A DNA stretch of 64,000 bases from Alloascoidea africana (GCA_030581615.1 JAKTTT010000022.1:248001-312000), one strand, 5' to 3'. Positions 19,802 to 30,656 are shown, counted from the first letter of the stretch. The notes: generated from the letters alone by a model not told the origin. Made by a program: numbers and translations.

Positions 19802-20226
19802 CTGTTTAATATCAGTTCATCATTTTTATCTTCTATCTTCCAACGCAAGATACATTTACTAGATTTTTAATTATCACAAGCATACCTCTAGGGTTTTTTT
19901 GGTTTTGTTTCTTCCTTTTTTTATGTTTGAGATGAAAGGTTGTACAGTATAATTGTTCATATCATTTATCATAAGCTATTTATTGTGCATTCAAGCCATT
20001 AGTGTTGTTATTTATGTTTCTCAAATGTATGGGTATTGTATTTGAAATTCGTAGAGTTTCCAAGTCAAATCTATCATGGGAATTGTGTCAAACAATTAAG
20101 AGCAGTCTCAATAGAATCAAGAATCGTGAAAGGTCATACATTGGTTTATAAAAAAAGAAAAAAAGAAAAGCAACTACTCTATACATGGTCGTTATTGTTT
20201 GGACAAATCCCACTCATTAATCAGTT
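19802..20226. other. Convergent spacer RIM8/GDS1
   Basis: A 425-base AT-rich spacer between two 3' ends. It has T-runs and TATA-like efficiency elements around 19850-19990. No gene is seen. Confidence 0.5.
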
Positions 20227-21498
20227 TTAACCAAAGGCAACCCCTAGTTCAAGCTCCAGATCCTTAACAGAAACATCCTCCGGGGACTGAATCTCTTGTA
20301 TTAGAAACCCATTACGAACGTCGTTTAACCACTTGTCTGGGAAAGAGTTTATGTTTACTTCCACATCTACCGGGTACGCTGTCATTACTAGAGCAGTTAT
20401 TCTAGAGTGAACACTGTGTTTCTGATGAATGAAATGTGCTCTAGCAGAGACTCCTGGAATTGTGGGGGTTCCTGCTTTAGGCGAAGTGGGGTTGGGCTTA
20501 TTATTATTTTGGTGGTGATTATTAGTGGTTTCAACTGGACAAAGATCACAAGTTGTTGGCGATAGTGGCGGAGAAGACAAACTTTCACGTTTCTTATCAT
20601 TGGATTCCGGCATTATCCGTCTATGCTTGGTAGTAACTATTTCTTCCTTCCCGACTTGCGGATTGCTTTGAAGCAATTTCCTGTTGTTTCCCTGTCGATT
20701 TGCGTATGGTAAAGAATTCCTTCTATTGATTATTGATATTGATGATTGTCTGTAAGTACTTGGTTCATTATCTTCCATGTCACTGCTATCGCTTTCATCA
20801 GAGCCATCTTCCAGAACGTCAAACTCGTCAAAGTCATACTCAGATCCTAGTCCAGCAGAACTTGAGCCGCGACTCTTTACGGGTGTGGTTTGTACCAAAG
20901 GATGCGCTTTGATTGTCTGCTCCAATTTTCGAGCACTTCTCGCAGCAGCAGCAGAAATTGGAACATTGCATTCTTCTTGTTCTTGTCGTTTCCTTTTCAA
21001 ATCTTTGCATTGATCTTGACTTTTATTCACCTCTTTTGAAATCTCTTTGTTCTCCAATGGCATAATCATACCTTTGTACACATAAACCATTCTTTTCGGC
21101 GTTGTTTCAGCCCAATCTCTTGAAAGTTCGTATATGAGTCCAGCTTCCCTTTTTTCAATTCTTTTTATGTATGCATTTAGCTTGGCACTGACCAAGTTTG
21201 AAGTTTTTGTGCTGAGCTTATCCATCTCTGGATGTTCCACCGTTAACACATCGCAGATTTGCTTGACTGTCATTCCTTTTGCCTTTGGATCATCTCGATA
21301 TAGAATAGAAAGAATTGCAAATAGGACATTATCATCTACAGTTGGATGATGAATAGGCATTGCTCTTTTTTTTTGCTTGAAATTTTCACTTTCGATTTTC
21401 CGATCAGCAGCATCAGTAAAATGATCATCCATTGCATTCGGGCTGTTTGTAGCACTCAGAGGTGAGTATTGTCTGTTTCCACTAATCATTACTTTCAA
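20227..21498 (-). CDS. GDS1: Gds1-family protein with winged-helix-like domain
   Basis: Gds1 is a fungal protein first linked to growth on glycerol in nam9 mutants; its biochemical role is unclear. The 423-residue product has the conserved Gds1 domain at about residues 52-145: DDNVLFAILSILYRDDPKAKGMTVKQIC, KLSTKTSNLVSAKLNAYIKRIEKREAG, LSRDWAETTPKRMVYVYKG. This resembles a winged helix. The remainder is disordered, with an acidic patch (EFDVLEDGSDESDSSDMEDN) and basic stretches, and a moderately ordered C-terminus near EVNINSFPDKWLNDV. The start at 21498 is preferred. An overlapping ATG frame further upstream begins only 8 bases after a TATA box and is likely leader or promoter. Confidence 0.82.
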   Translation of the reverse strand: MKVMISGNRQYSPLSATNSPNAMDDHFTDAADRKIESENFKQKKRAMPIHHPTVDDNVLFAILSILYRDDPKAKGMTVKQICDVLTVEHPEMDKLSTKTSNLVSAKLNAYIKRIEKREAGLIYELSRDWAETTPKRMVYVYKGMIMPLENKEISKEVNKSQDQCKDLKRKRQEQEECNVPISAAAARSARKLEQTIKAHPLVQTTPVKSRGSSSAGLGSEYDFDEFDVLEDGSDESDSSDMEDNEPSTYRQSSISIINRRNSLPYANRQGNNRKLLQSNPQVGKEEIVTTKHRRIMPESNDKKRESLSSPPLSPTTCDLCPVETTNNHHQNNNKPNPTSPKAGTPTIPGVSARAHFIHQKHSVHSRITALVMTAYPVDVEVNINSFPDKWLNDVRNGFLIQEIQSPEDVSVKDLELELGVAFG

Positions 21499-22477
21499 GT
21501 TTGTACTATTCTTTTCTGGAAAAAGAAGAAGCAGCTTCGGGATAGTAAATTAAAGAAACGATGGATTCTTTGAGACCGGCTGGTTGAGCTGGTTATATTA
21601 AACGAAAACACACATGTTCCTTGAAATTGTAGATGAACCCTTCTTTTACCTTCACTTCCTGCATGCACTTTCCCAGCCAAAATTTTTTTCAACTCGAAGT
21701 GACTACGCTCTTCTAATTTATAATTTCCAACAACTGTAAGGATAGTGATTGGTGCGAACTGTGTGGTTGCTCCACAAATCTCCCGCATATGCTGTTTCGT
21801 CATAAGCTTCTATATATAAGTCTCTTCAAACTCCTGACTACCAAAATACACAAAAAAAAAAAAAAAGAGAAAAAGATGTATTTGCTTTTCTAATTAATTT
21901 CGTATAAAGTCCAAACAATTTATGTTTCTTTATCTTTTCGGCTCAGAATTCGACTGCAACAAGAGAGCAACTAATGATTATATGTGAGACTAAAGCCACT
22001 TGACAGGTGCCTTTTCGTAGGTACTGTATGAAAAAAATGATTGTTCAAAAGGAGGGATTATTTAAATGCACAAGTGGGCAAGATGCAATAGAAGCAGCCG
22101 GTACTAGCCGCCTTGGCCTAAAGAACCATTCCAAGTTTCTCAAGTTATCGATATGGTCATCATCCATCATGAGCCTTTCTCGGTTTAATTATCACATTGC
22201 GGTAAATCTGAAACCAAATTTGGATGGTGTAACCCTCCTTCGTCATGGATTCTTATATAAGCGTCTCTTGACTTGTTCCAAGAAGGATGTATGAGCCCTT
22301 TCTCTTTCCATTCCAATGCAAGATTTCAGTTTCATTTCATTGAAGTGAAAAAAAAAAAAAAAATTAAAAAAAAAGGATTGTGATTCAGAATCATTTGATC
22401 TGTAGCCGTATCTTGTACATTTGCGCTATCCTCTCATGTTGTTTGAAATTCAATTCAATAACATTACATTAGTCCTA
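21499..22477. other. GDS1 upstream region
   Basis: 979 bases between GDS1 and the transporter 3' end. It holds a TATATATA box for the minus strand at 21811-21818, a polyA run near 21850 and another near 22350. No second gene could be supported. A minus-strand frame at 21495-21803 is treated as leader sequence because it begins almost on the TATA box. Confidence 0.5.
21811..21818 (-). promoter_or_regulatory. TATA box, probable GDS1 promoter
   Basis: TATATATA on the minus strand, about 310 bases upstream of the chosen GDS1 ATG. This would make a long leader or hide a 5' intron. Confidence 0.4.
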
Positions 22478-24010
22478 TTAGTACGAATACCTAAAACCTC
22501 TGTTTTCCTTATCTGTGAGATCGTTGAAGCCATCCAAGATGGCCATGCGCCTAATCTCTTCGTCATATCCAGTTTCCTTATTCCTTTTGGAATTTTCCCA
22601 TTGTAAATAAACCCGCAGAAAAATCGCAATGAAGAATTGCACCACATAACAGGTGATAAGCCCACTCATTGCACTCTTATATTTTGGTGCTTCTTCTGCA
22701 AAGAAAATATTGGCGCCAATGACATTTCCGCCAGCGTACAAGGAAAACCAGATACCGGATGCAATTGTCTTTTTAGAATTACCTGCTATGTTTGCTGCAA
22801 GAAGAATCCAGCAGAGAATTACTGGACCTCCAATGAGATATTGGAGCCAGGTACATCCTACAAGAGCCCATTTGTGTTCCAAGGGAATCAACTTTATTCC
22901 AATCAACCCTGCTAATGGTGGAATCTCAAAAAACATCAAAAAATAGCACCGCAGATTGTCCCATTTTAAACTGATGAATCCCATCAGCAAGATGAGTACA
23001 AACTCAAAGGCACCGGTGGGTAATTGCAAAAGAGTAGCGTCTATCCCAGAGTACCCAAACCCAGTGAGCAATTTGGAAGAGAAGTTTGAGACTCCGCCGT
23101 TGATTACACCACATCCAAGTCCCACAATCGCTAAAAGCAGTACTTTGATATCTTTCACTGCTTCCATCGCCTGGTATTTTTTAAACTTTTTCTCTTTCAA
23201 TCCCATCATGTTATCTGAGACCCTCTGCACGGCAATAACGCGCTCTTTGTGATCGAGAAACCAGGCAGAATGGGGGGAATCAGGACATGCCAATAGGAAT
23301 GCGACTCCCGAGACAAAGTTCAAAAGACCAATTACCAGAAAGATCAACTTCCATTCTGATAAATGCTTTGAATGTGCATGACCCAAACCGTACCCAAGCA
23401 ATGAACCGACCATTGTTGCAAAGCCATTAAAGGATAGGAAAAAGCACATCCGAAAAGGTTGTTCTGATTTTTTATAGAATAAAGAAACAAGAGTGATAAG
23501 ACAGGGACTAATACAGGCTTCAAACATGCCTAGAAGAAAGCGAAGCACAAGCATCCCAGCATAGTTTTTGGCTCCAATGTGCGCTATCAAAAGAACCGCC
23601 CAGCAGATAAGCATTGAGCCAGTATACTTGCCCACGGGGACTTTTTGAATGATATATGTAGAAGGTATTGCAAAGAAAAGATATCCAAAGTTGAAGATGG
23701 CAGCGACCCAAGAGAATCTCTGACCTTCCAGACCCAAGTCTTCTATAAGAGTATAGGCAGAAGCATAGTTTAGACTTAGCTTGTTGAGAAATTGCAACAT
23801 GTATGTGAATCCTATCAACGGAAGAAGATGGAGGTCTATTTTCCTTAAAAGTCGAGAATTGAGAGCTTTTAGCTCTTCTTCACTCAAATCATCTGCTTCT
23901 TCGTATAATTCCAAACCCAGAGGGCTCTTTTTGCTATCCATAACGGCCCCGACTTGAGTAGACGCGACTTCTGTCGGGGATTTTTCAGCTTTGACCTCGT
24001 CTTTTTCCAT
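22478..24010 (-). CDS. MFS anion:cation symporter, Dal5/allantoate permease type
   Basis: A plasma-membrane major-facilitator transporter of the fungal anion:cation symporter family. The family includes Dal5 (allantoate/ureidosuccinate), Tna1 (nicotinate), Vht1 and others. The 510 residues start with a hydrophilic tail ending LRKIDLHLLPLIGFTYMLQFLNKLSLNYAS, the family's opening signature, where DK is often seen in place of NK. About twelve hydrophobic segments follow. Other family wording is YIIQKVPVGKYTGSML, LVLRFLLGMFEACISPCLITLVSLFY, and FSLYAGGNVIGANIFFAEEAPKY. It is intact and intronless. The substrate cannot be told from sequence. The neighbouring intergenic DNA is long on its 5' side. 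Confidence 0.88.
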   Translation of the reverse strand: MEKDEVKAEKSPTEVASTQVGAVMDSKKSPLGLELYEEADDLSEEELKALNSRLLRKIDLHLLPLIGFTYMLQFLNKLSLNYASAYTLIEDLGLEGQRFSWVAAIFNFGYLFFAIPSTYIIQKVPVGKYTGSMLICWAVLLIAHIGAKNYAGMLVLRFLLGMFEACISPCLITLVSLFYKKSEQPFRMCFFLSFNGFATMVGSLLGYGLGHAHSKHLSEWKLIFLVIGLLNFVSGVAFLLACPDSPHSAWFLDHKERVIAVQRVSDNMMGLKEKKFKKYQAMEAVKDIKVLLLAIVGLGCGVINGGVSNFSSKLLTGFGYSGIDATLLQLPTGAFEFVLILLMGFISLKWDNLRCYFLMFFEIPPLAGLIGIKLIPLEHKWALVGCTWLQYLIGGPVILCWILLAANIAGNSKKTIASGIWFSLYAGGNVIGANIFFAEEAPKYKSAMSGLITCYVVQFFIAIFLRVYLQWENSKRNKETGYDEEIRRMAILDGFNDLTDKENRGFRYSY

Positions 24011-25770
24011 CCTTTGCTTGCCACCAGCGCGAATCTATTCTACCTTGGAGTTAAAGAAAGTGCACAGGGAGGAGAACAGGAAAAAAACAATTTTTGTAGC
24101 TAACTGGTACGGATCAAGTAAAGCTTATCTATGATTCACTCTCCCGCTTTCATACGTATGGTTCGTTTAATTTGTTTCGGCGCTGGAAAAAAAAACCCAT
24201 TCTTCTGTTAAATCAGGAAAAACTGGTTTAGATTATGCATTGATCCGCATAATACTACAAGCGAATCTGGCAATTCCAACCCGATTTTATCACGACAACA
24301 AAAGAGCAGCCAACACTTTTTCTCGGAGGATAAAAATCATTCATTACAAGAAGATGAGGAGATGTCAAAACTACCGCTTGGAAAGCTTAGAATTGTACCA
24401 TCAGATGGACACGTAGTGTGGAGACAAATCCCATTTTGGGACGCACCCCCACCAGATCTGCCCCTCGTATCGATATCAGCACTCTTAATCATGTTGTACT
24501 CGGCCGCCAGACTCAATTATTATGAGCCGTACAGCATGGTTATTGGACATGTTATGCCAATTTATATCGATTCTTGAGACTTGTTTCTAGAGATGTAGTA
24601 GGTAGAACTTAGGTGATTAGGTTCATGTTCAGCCTGGCCGACCTAAACTTAATAAGTTAGCACGAATTCCCCTATAGCCGCCATTGAAGAATATAGTCAG
24701 TCATTGGTTCCGTCTCCCGATGAATCCTCTCATCAGATTAAATGAACTCTACTTGTAGTCCTATAACTGTATTGGTTCTCCAGAGATATTGCGAACCTCG
24801 AACCAATATGGGTACATTTCACGGGTAGAAATTATTTGATTCTACTTGTTTTGATTCGTTCTTCAGTTGCCATACAACGAAATGGTAGCCTGTATAAACG
24901 ATCGCATTGAACAGGGGAAAAATATCGTCAATAATCAAGGCCAGCTTGACACAAGGTTACTGAAGATTGCTACTGTTATAGGCCATTGCACTGATCAAGT
25001 CAGTGACGATCTGCTATGATTTTGGCGATGGATGCTAGCATGTAGACATTTACGACATGCATGCTTTCTTCGGGTCGAATCTGAAGATTGTGAGTGTGAT
25101 ACATAAAGCGACAAGCAAGCCTAGTCAAATAGATATACTGACGATCTTTATTAGACCACAATTGGTGTTGAGCAGTATGATCTGGGATGGAGTTAGGTTT
25201 ACCACGGAATTGATCTATTCAACAGCATCTTTGGCCCATATCTCTGGAGGAGGCCTCTCAAAATTAAGCTTGGGGAATAATCAGGACTACCTTCTGGAAC
25301 CATCGAACACACACCAAAAAGCAATTCCTACATCTCAGTACCATATTTGAAGGGGAAAAACTTTTGAGCAGATTAAATCATTGGCTTTCATGTGATGATG
25401 TATTTTAACCACCTGGTTCGAGCTGATTAACCGCTGGGAAATATCTCAACGTTGTTTACGTCACCTTTGAAGATCAAAACACATACAAAACTTTAACGTC
25501 ATAAAGACGATGAACCTTCTAATCCGACAAAAAGTAGATATGTGGCTTCAACAAGGGAGCGGTGGTGGCGAGGGAGGTGATATACCCTTTTCGGTTTGCT
25601 TCCACAAGTTTGAGGTTATCTAGAAAGAAACTACGTTGTTGTGATCTCATCATGCATATTTATGCTACAGCAATATATGACGTTCTACAGCTTTCTCTCG
25701 ATCGTATATATATAAAAGGTAGGGTGTTTCACTTTGCAATCGACATCTTCATAACTTATCAACAATCACA
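24011..25770. other. Long intergenic region before dehydrogenase gene
   Basis: 1,760 bases between two divergent genes, so both promoters lie here. A short frame at 24362-24577 (71 codons) and one at 25057-25350 (97 codons) show no family motif and no plausible upstream signal. No RNA gene or repeat could be recognised. Confidence 0.45.
25705..25717 (+). promoter_or_regulatory. TATA box of the dehydrogenase gene
   Basis: A TATATATATAAAA run 54 bases before the ATG at 25771. Confidence 0.65.
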
Positions 25771-26653
25771 ATGGTTTTATATACACCCGAAAACAACCCC
25801 GTCAACAAGCTATTTGATCTTCACGGCAAGGTCGCTGTAGTCACAGGAGCAACCAAGGGCATTGGCCTATCTGTGGCAGAGGGCTTAGCAGAATCCGGCG
25901 CGGATGTGATTCTGACGTACAACTCGACCCCTCCAGAAGAGGCCGATGCGATTGCAAAAGAGATTGGAGATAAAAATGGAGTTCGAACAAGGACTTTTAA
26001 GATAGATGTCCGCAGCAAGGAAGACGTAAGCAAAGTGCTGGACGTGATAGTGGAAGATTTTGGCAAGATTGATATAATAGTAGCCAATTCAGGAGTTTGC
26101 ATCCCTCAACCAGCGGAAGAGACCACAGAGAAGGTGTACCGATCTACTCTGGGGGTGAATCTGGATGGAGCATTTTACACGGCGCAGGCAGCAGGCACGG
26201 TTTTCAAAAAGCTGGTAGAAGACAAGGTGATTGCCCAGGGCAATCTCATCTTCACGGCGTCTGTTTCCTCGCTGGTGGTCAATCTGCCGCAGAAACAGGC
26301 CGTCTACAATGCTTCAAAGGCCGCGGTCGTGAGGCTGGCCAAATGTCTGGCGGTCGAATGGGTTGATTTTGCCAGAGTCAACTGTGTTTCGCCAGGGTAC
26401 ATTGAGACGGAGATGACCTTGACCCAGCCCTCGGAGAACCTCGAGCAGTGGCACAGCCAGATTCCGGCGCGGCGGATGTGCCAGCCATACGAGCTGAAGG
26501 GGATCTATGTGTTTCTGGCGGGCGCTGCGTCCAGCTACATCACGGGCGAGGAGGTTGTGGTCGATGGAGCGGTGAGCATTTCTTGTTCTTGTAGAAGCAT
26601 TCCTATTGTTCGAGTTCGAGTACTAACTCCCCGTGTAGCTGACAATAGTCTAG
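25771..26653 (+). CDS. Short-chain dehydrogenase/reductase (Sou1/mannitol-dehydrogenase-like)
   Basis: A classical SDR of the Sou1/NADP-mannitol-dehydrogenase type, which reduces ketoses such as sorbose or fructose with NAD(P)H. The substrate is inferred only. Exon 1 (25771-26571) and a 15-base exon 2 (26639-26653) join across a 67-nt intron with a GTGAGC donor, perfect TACTAAC branch and TAG acceptor. The protein has 271 residues and ends VVDGALTIV, as SDRs of this family do. Motifs: cofactor site [18 protein letters not shown], NxGV (VANSGVCI), catalytic Ser in FTASVSS, YNASK and the PG region [11 protein letters not shown]. Unspliced, the frame runs open into malate synthase (see findings). 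Confidence 0.85.
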
Positions 26654-26835
26654 TTCGGGCCGCCCGGCCGAAGCTCGGCGCTCCGGAAAATCCCGGCCCG
26701 GCACAGTCACCGAGTGAGACTCAGAAACGGGTCGCGTGGGCGGGTGCGCGCCGGGTCGGGTCGCTCTCCGGCTGTCCGCGCTTATCGCAGCAGCCGTTTT
26801 GTACCTTTTGTACCCCAGATTTTTCGCCGGCCCAC

Positions 26836-26843
26836 TATATAAA
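26836..26843 (+). promoter_or_regulatory. TATA box of malate synthase gene
   Basis: TATATAAA, 81 bases before the ATG at 26917, downstream of a GC-rich stretch (26650-26770). Confidence 0.7.
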
Positions 26844-26916
26844 TGTTCCTCCCCGTCCCCTTCAATCCCAATCTCCATCCCCTCTCATATCTTCTTTCTG
26901 TACTCCAAATCTAGCC

Positions 26917-28545
26917 ATGGCCTCTATCGAATCCACTATCAAGGGCGTTGAAATTAGAGCCCCAATCCCTCAGAATGCCTCCCACATTCTGACAAAGGAG
27001 GCCATTGCCTTTTTGGCTCTTCTCCACAGAACCTTTGAGTCCACCCGCCAAGATCTCCTCCAACGTCGTGTCGTCCGACAGAAGGAGATTGACGACGGAA
27101 AGTTCCCCGACTTTCTGCCTTGTACCGCTCATGTTAGAGACGACCCCAACTGGAGAGCCGCTCCTCCAGCTCCCGGTCTCGTTGACAGAAGAGTTGAGAT
27201 TACCGGCCCCACTGACAGAAAGATGGTCATTAATGCCCTCAACTCCGATGTCTACACCTACATGTCCGACTTTGAGGACTCTTCTGCTCCTACCTGGCAC
27301 AATGCTGTCGACGGACAGGTCAACCTCTATGACGCTGTTCGAAGAACAATTAGCCTGAACGTTCCAGGTGGAAAGAGCTACAAGCTTAGATCCGACAAGA
27401 AGCTCCCCACTCTCATTGTTAGACCCCGTGGATGGCACTTGGATGAGAAGCACTTCCTCGTTGACGGACAGCCAATCTCCGCTGGTATCTTTGACTTTGG
27501 TCTCTACTTCTTCAACAATGCAAAGGAGTCCATCGCTCAGGGATTCGGCCCATACTTTTACCTCCCCAAGATGGAGTCTCACAGAGAAGCCCGTCTATGG
27601 AACGACATCTTCAACCTGTCTCAGGACTACATTGGCTTGCCTCGTGGAACAATCAGAGGAACTGTTCTCATTGAGACCATCTTGGCCGTCTTTGAGATGG
27701 ACGAAATCATCTACGAGTTGAGAGATCACTCTTCTGGTCTCAACTGTGGCCGATGGGATTACATCTTTTCTTTCATCAAGAAGTTCAGAAACCACAAGGA
27801 GTTTGTTCTTCCTGACAGAGGAGACGTCACAATGACCGTTCCTTTCATGTCTGCCTACGTGAAATTGCTCATTCAGACATGCCACAAGAGAGGTGTTCAT
27901 GCCATGGGCGGTATGGCTGCTCAGATTCCAATCAAGACCGACGCTGCTGCTAACAAGGTTGCTATGGAGGGCGTTTACAAGGACAAGCTCCGTGAAGCCA
28001 CTGCTGGACACGATGGTACGTGGGTTGCCCATCCAGCTCTTGCACGCATTGCTCTTGATGTCTTCAACAAGCACATGCCCACACCAAACCAGATCTTCAA
28101 GCGACATGAGGAGACCCATGTTACTGCCCGTGATTTGATTAACCCCTTCATTGAAGGTGGCAAGATTACCGAGGCTGGCATCAGAAAGAACATCTTCATT
28201 GGTTTGGGATACATGGAGGCATGGCTCCGTGGAACGGGTTGTGTCCCCATCAACTACCTGATGGAGGATGCTGCAACTGCCGAGGTTTCCCGATCTCAAA
28301 TTTACCAGTGGGTCCGTCACGAAGTCACAACTGCCGAGGGTGTCAAGGTCACTCCTGCCTACACCAAGAAGTTGTTGGAAGAGGAGACCAACAAGTTGCT
28401 GTCAAAGGCTCCAAGAGGCAACAAGTTTGTTGAAGCTGCCAGAGCTTTCGAGCCTGAAATTACGGGTGCTCGATACTCCGACTTTTTGACATCTCTGTTG
28501 TATGATGATATTACAACAATCTCAAGCTTCTCTACTAAATTGTAA
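26917..28545 (+). CDS. MLS1: Malate synthase (glyoxylate cycle)
   Basis: Malate synthase A condenses glyoxylate with acetyl-CoA to give malate, the second special step of the glyoxylate cycle used on acetate, ethanol and fatty acids. From ATG 26917 it has 542 residues (554 in S. cerevisiae Mls1). Family motifs are clear: [79 protein letters not shown], and [15 protein letters not shown]. The protein ends STKL, a PTS1-like peroxisomal signal that varies from the usual SKL. The start is fixed by homology and by the TATA box, although the reading frame is open far upstream into the neighbouring dehydrogenase. Confidence 0.97.
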   Translation: MASIESTIKGVEIRAPIPQNASHILTKEAIAFLALLHRTFESTRQDLLQRRVVRQKEIDDGKFPDFLPCTAHVRDDPNWRAAPPAPGLVDRRVEITGPTDRKMVINALNSDVYTYMSDFEDSSAPTWHNAVDGQVNLYDAVRRTISLNVPGGKSYKLRSDKKLPTLIVRPRGWHLDEKHFLVDGQPISAGIFDFGLYFFNNAKESIAQGFGPYFYLPKMESHREARLWNDIFNLSQDYIGLPRGTIRGTVLIETILAVFEMDEIIYELRDHSSGLNCGRWDYIFSFIKKFRNHKEFVLPDRGDVTMTVPFMSAYVKLLIQTCHKRGVHAMGGMAAQIPIKTDAAANKVAMEGVYKDKLREATAGHDGTWVAHPALARIALDVFNKHMPTPNQIFKRHEETHVTARDLINPFIEGGKITEAGIRKNIFIGLGYMEAWLRGTGCVPINYLMEDAATAEVSRSQIYQWVRHEVTTAEGVKVTPAYTKKLLEEETNKLLSKAPRGNKFVEAARAFEPEITGARYSDFLTSLLYDDITTISSFSTKL

Positions 28546-29948
28546 AAAAAGCGAACAAAAGTAAATAATCATGGGTTTATGCAGCGGCATTGGTTTTAGG
28601 AGTCACTCTTGTATAGGATCAATAAAAAAAAGATATGAAGTATAAAGAGTTGCATGCACATTTGTAGAAAAGAAAGTATAACTGGTTAATGCATGAACGG
28701 GGCTTTTACTAGTGCCCTTTGACATGAAATATCCGATCAAAAAACCCATGTGCTAATAGTTTTGCTAGAATGTCTAGGCATTTCGGTATCTTTTGTTCTT
28801 GTTCATGTCCGGGCGTTATATTCTCGGTTGACGCAAGTATCACATCGCCGAACAGCCGTTTCGGTCCTCCCAGACGGACCAACGGATTACGGCTTATCTG
28901 CGTTTCATTTTTGAATAAGAATATTTTTTTAGATATATCTAAAGTAAGAGCTCATCTTTTCTGTGAAGGCGTCTCTTTGGTCTTCTGGTGTTTACTTAGT
29001 GTCTTCTCTGACTTGCCTTTGGCGTGCAGGAACAAAATTATGCATAAAATGCTGAGTCCTCTATGACATGGTTCATTGAAGTATAAATCGGTGTTGGAGA
29101 GTTGTTCTAGTGTGAGACATTTTGAACTTTAATGTATATAGACTGAGATTGAACTTTTGGTGTCAAAGAGACCCATGAGTTGGTCTTTCTTGTGGCCATC
29201 AAGCACTATCCTTCGATATTTGTTGTTTGCTTGGCCAAGTTTATCAAAAATACTGAAAACAAATGAGCAAATGACAAACTTGATAGCCTATTAGTAAGGG
29301 AGGTTTTGCTATGTAAACCAATTGTAGATGCTTCCCAATTATTTCAGGAGATTTGCTACACCAGAAAACCCTTAACCGTTTAACTCCCCCTTTTCTACTA
29401 GATTCAATTTCTTCAAATTAACTGGATCAAGTGCCTAGACTGATAGAGTAGATCTGAAACCCCTTCAGAGCGCTTAGATTTGGGACTTGATTGATAGCCT
29501 GGATGGCAGCAGATTGAATTCAGAATGTTACATCGACCGAGATTTTTGATTTTTAACGAGGGAATTAAATCAGTAAAGATGCCTATTCTTATGGCACCTA
29601 CATTCTATATTGTATATTTGAACAAAAGCTATTAGGTAGCTGGGCTTATCTCAGAGTGGCATCTTGATCAATGATTGGTATACTCTTTAACACAATTATC
29701 AAGAGATATATTCATTGCTCGTGTAATAGATAGTTAGCTGCAGATCATCTCATTATTTTGTGTTTGTTCTTTTCTTTTCTTTTCGTGCTTGTTTGCTTGT
29801 GGCACTTTTGCCACAATCACTAGAGGGGAGTAGGAGTTATCGCTGTTAACGGACTTTTCTGGTAACGCTAGAGTATATAAACAGAAGGAATTCTTTCCAT
29901 GGCTCAAACAAACTTCATCATCAATTATCTCTCTTACTAAAAATCATC
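28546..29948. other. Intergenic region 3' of MLS1
   Basis: About 1.4 kb. A local cluster of CGG/CCG triplets lies near 28808-28893, including an inverted GGTCC-N8-GGACC at about 28864-28881, in otherwise AT-rich DNA. It could hold zinc-cluster factor sites for the small gene downstream. No coding frame is convincing; the longest is 98 codons at 28770. Confidence 0.4.
29874..29881 (+). promoter_or_regulatory. TATA box of small Tyr-rich gene
   Basis: TATATAAA, 75 bases before the ATG at 29949, followed by a C/A-rich leader. Typical of a strongly expressed yeast gene. Confidence 0.6.
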
Positions 29949-30323
29949 ATGGCACCAAAATACAGAGGAAGTCGCACCTATAACAACTTTTGGAGAGCAG
30001 ATCCGTGGCCCGGTTATCATTATTACCGTTATCCCAGATATGGAGGATACAGACCACATTTCGGTTTCTTCAAGATACTAATTGGCGGCTTCATTGGATA
30101 TCACATTGCTTTATATGTAAATGATCAAAACTATGGTCGTAACCATCGTTTTTGTAATCGCACCTCTGGCGGAAACGATGGAAACGCCAATAGAGCACCA
30201 AGCAACAACGGACCTGAATCGAACTTTACCACCACTACCGTTTCAACAAGCCCAGCTTCTGAATTTAGAAGCAATCATAGCAGAGATATGGAATTCTCTT
30301 CTAAGCCTGTTATCCAGCAGTAG
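29949..30323 (+). CDS. Small Tyr/Arg/Gly-rich protein, unknown
   Basis: A 124-residue frame with a good TATA box and an A-rich start context (AAAATCATCATGG). I do not recognise it. The N-terminus is rich in Tyr, Arg, Trp and Pro (FWRADPWPGYHYYRYPRYGGYRP, residues about 14-36). A single hydrophobic segment (GFFKILIGGFIGYHIALYV, about 39-57) follows, then a disordered Asn/Ser/Thr tail with many potential glycosylation sites. It could be a small tail- or signal-anchored protein. The position of the promoter signals makes it likelier to be real than most short frames here, but no homologue is claimed. Confidence 0.5.
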   Translation: MAPKYRGSRTYNNFWRADPWPGYHYYRYPRYGGYRPHFGFFKILIGGFIGYHIALYVNDQNYGRNHRFCNRTSGGNDGNANRAPSNNGPESNFTTTTVSTSPASEFRSNHSRDMEFSSKPVIQQ

Positions 30324-30656
30324 CGGCCATAGCGATTTACATCATCATGGCTCTAAGATATCTTCGCTTGACTTGGCTTTTGGGGTTGAACAAACCAGAG
30401 AAATCAGAAAGGTTTTGGAACAATCTACAATGTACATAATTTTGACAACAATGTTATGTAGTTTTTTTCAAAGTTCATTATTCTTATTCACTATACTTAT
30501 CTAAAAAAAAGAACAACTAAAATATAATAATGCGTGTAATGGTTGATCGATCATTCGTAAAAGAAATTGCTAAATATTCATTAAAGAAATTGGACTCTTT
30601 GCTCAGAGTGAGAGACAAAAACAAAAACAGGGTTTGATCCGAATGCAATACTATTT
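30324..30656. other. Convergent spacer
   Basis: A 333-base AT-rich spacer between the small Tyr-rich gene and the OPT gene 3' end. No further gene is seen. Confidence 0.5.

Noticed and set aside
21495-21803. A 102-codon minus-strand frame upstream of GDS1
   Set aside because: Its ATG is only 8 bases from a TATA box, so it probably lies at or before the transcription start; no family match.
25771-28545. A natural 924-residue dehydrogenase-malate synthase fusion gene as the primary product
   Set aside because: A perfect intron restores the normal SDR ending, and malate synthase has its own TATA box and ATG, so two genes are the better reading. The fusion is kept only as a splice-retention possibility.
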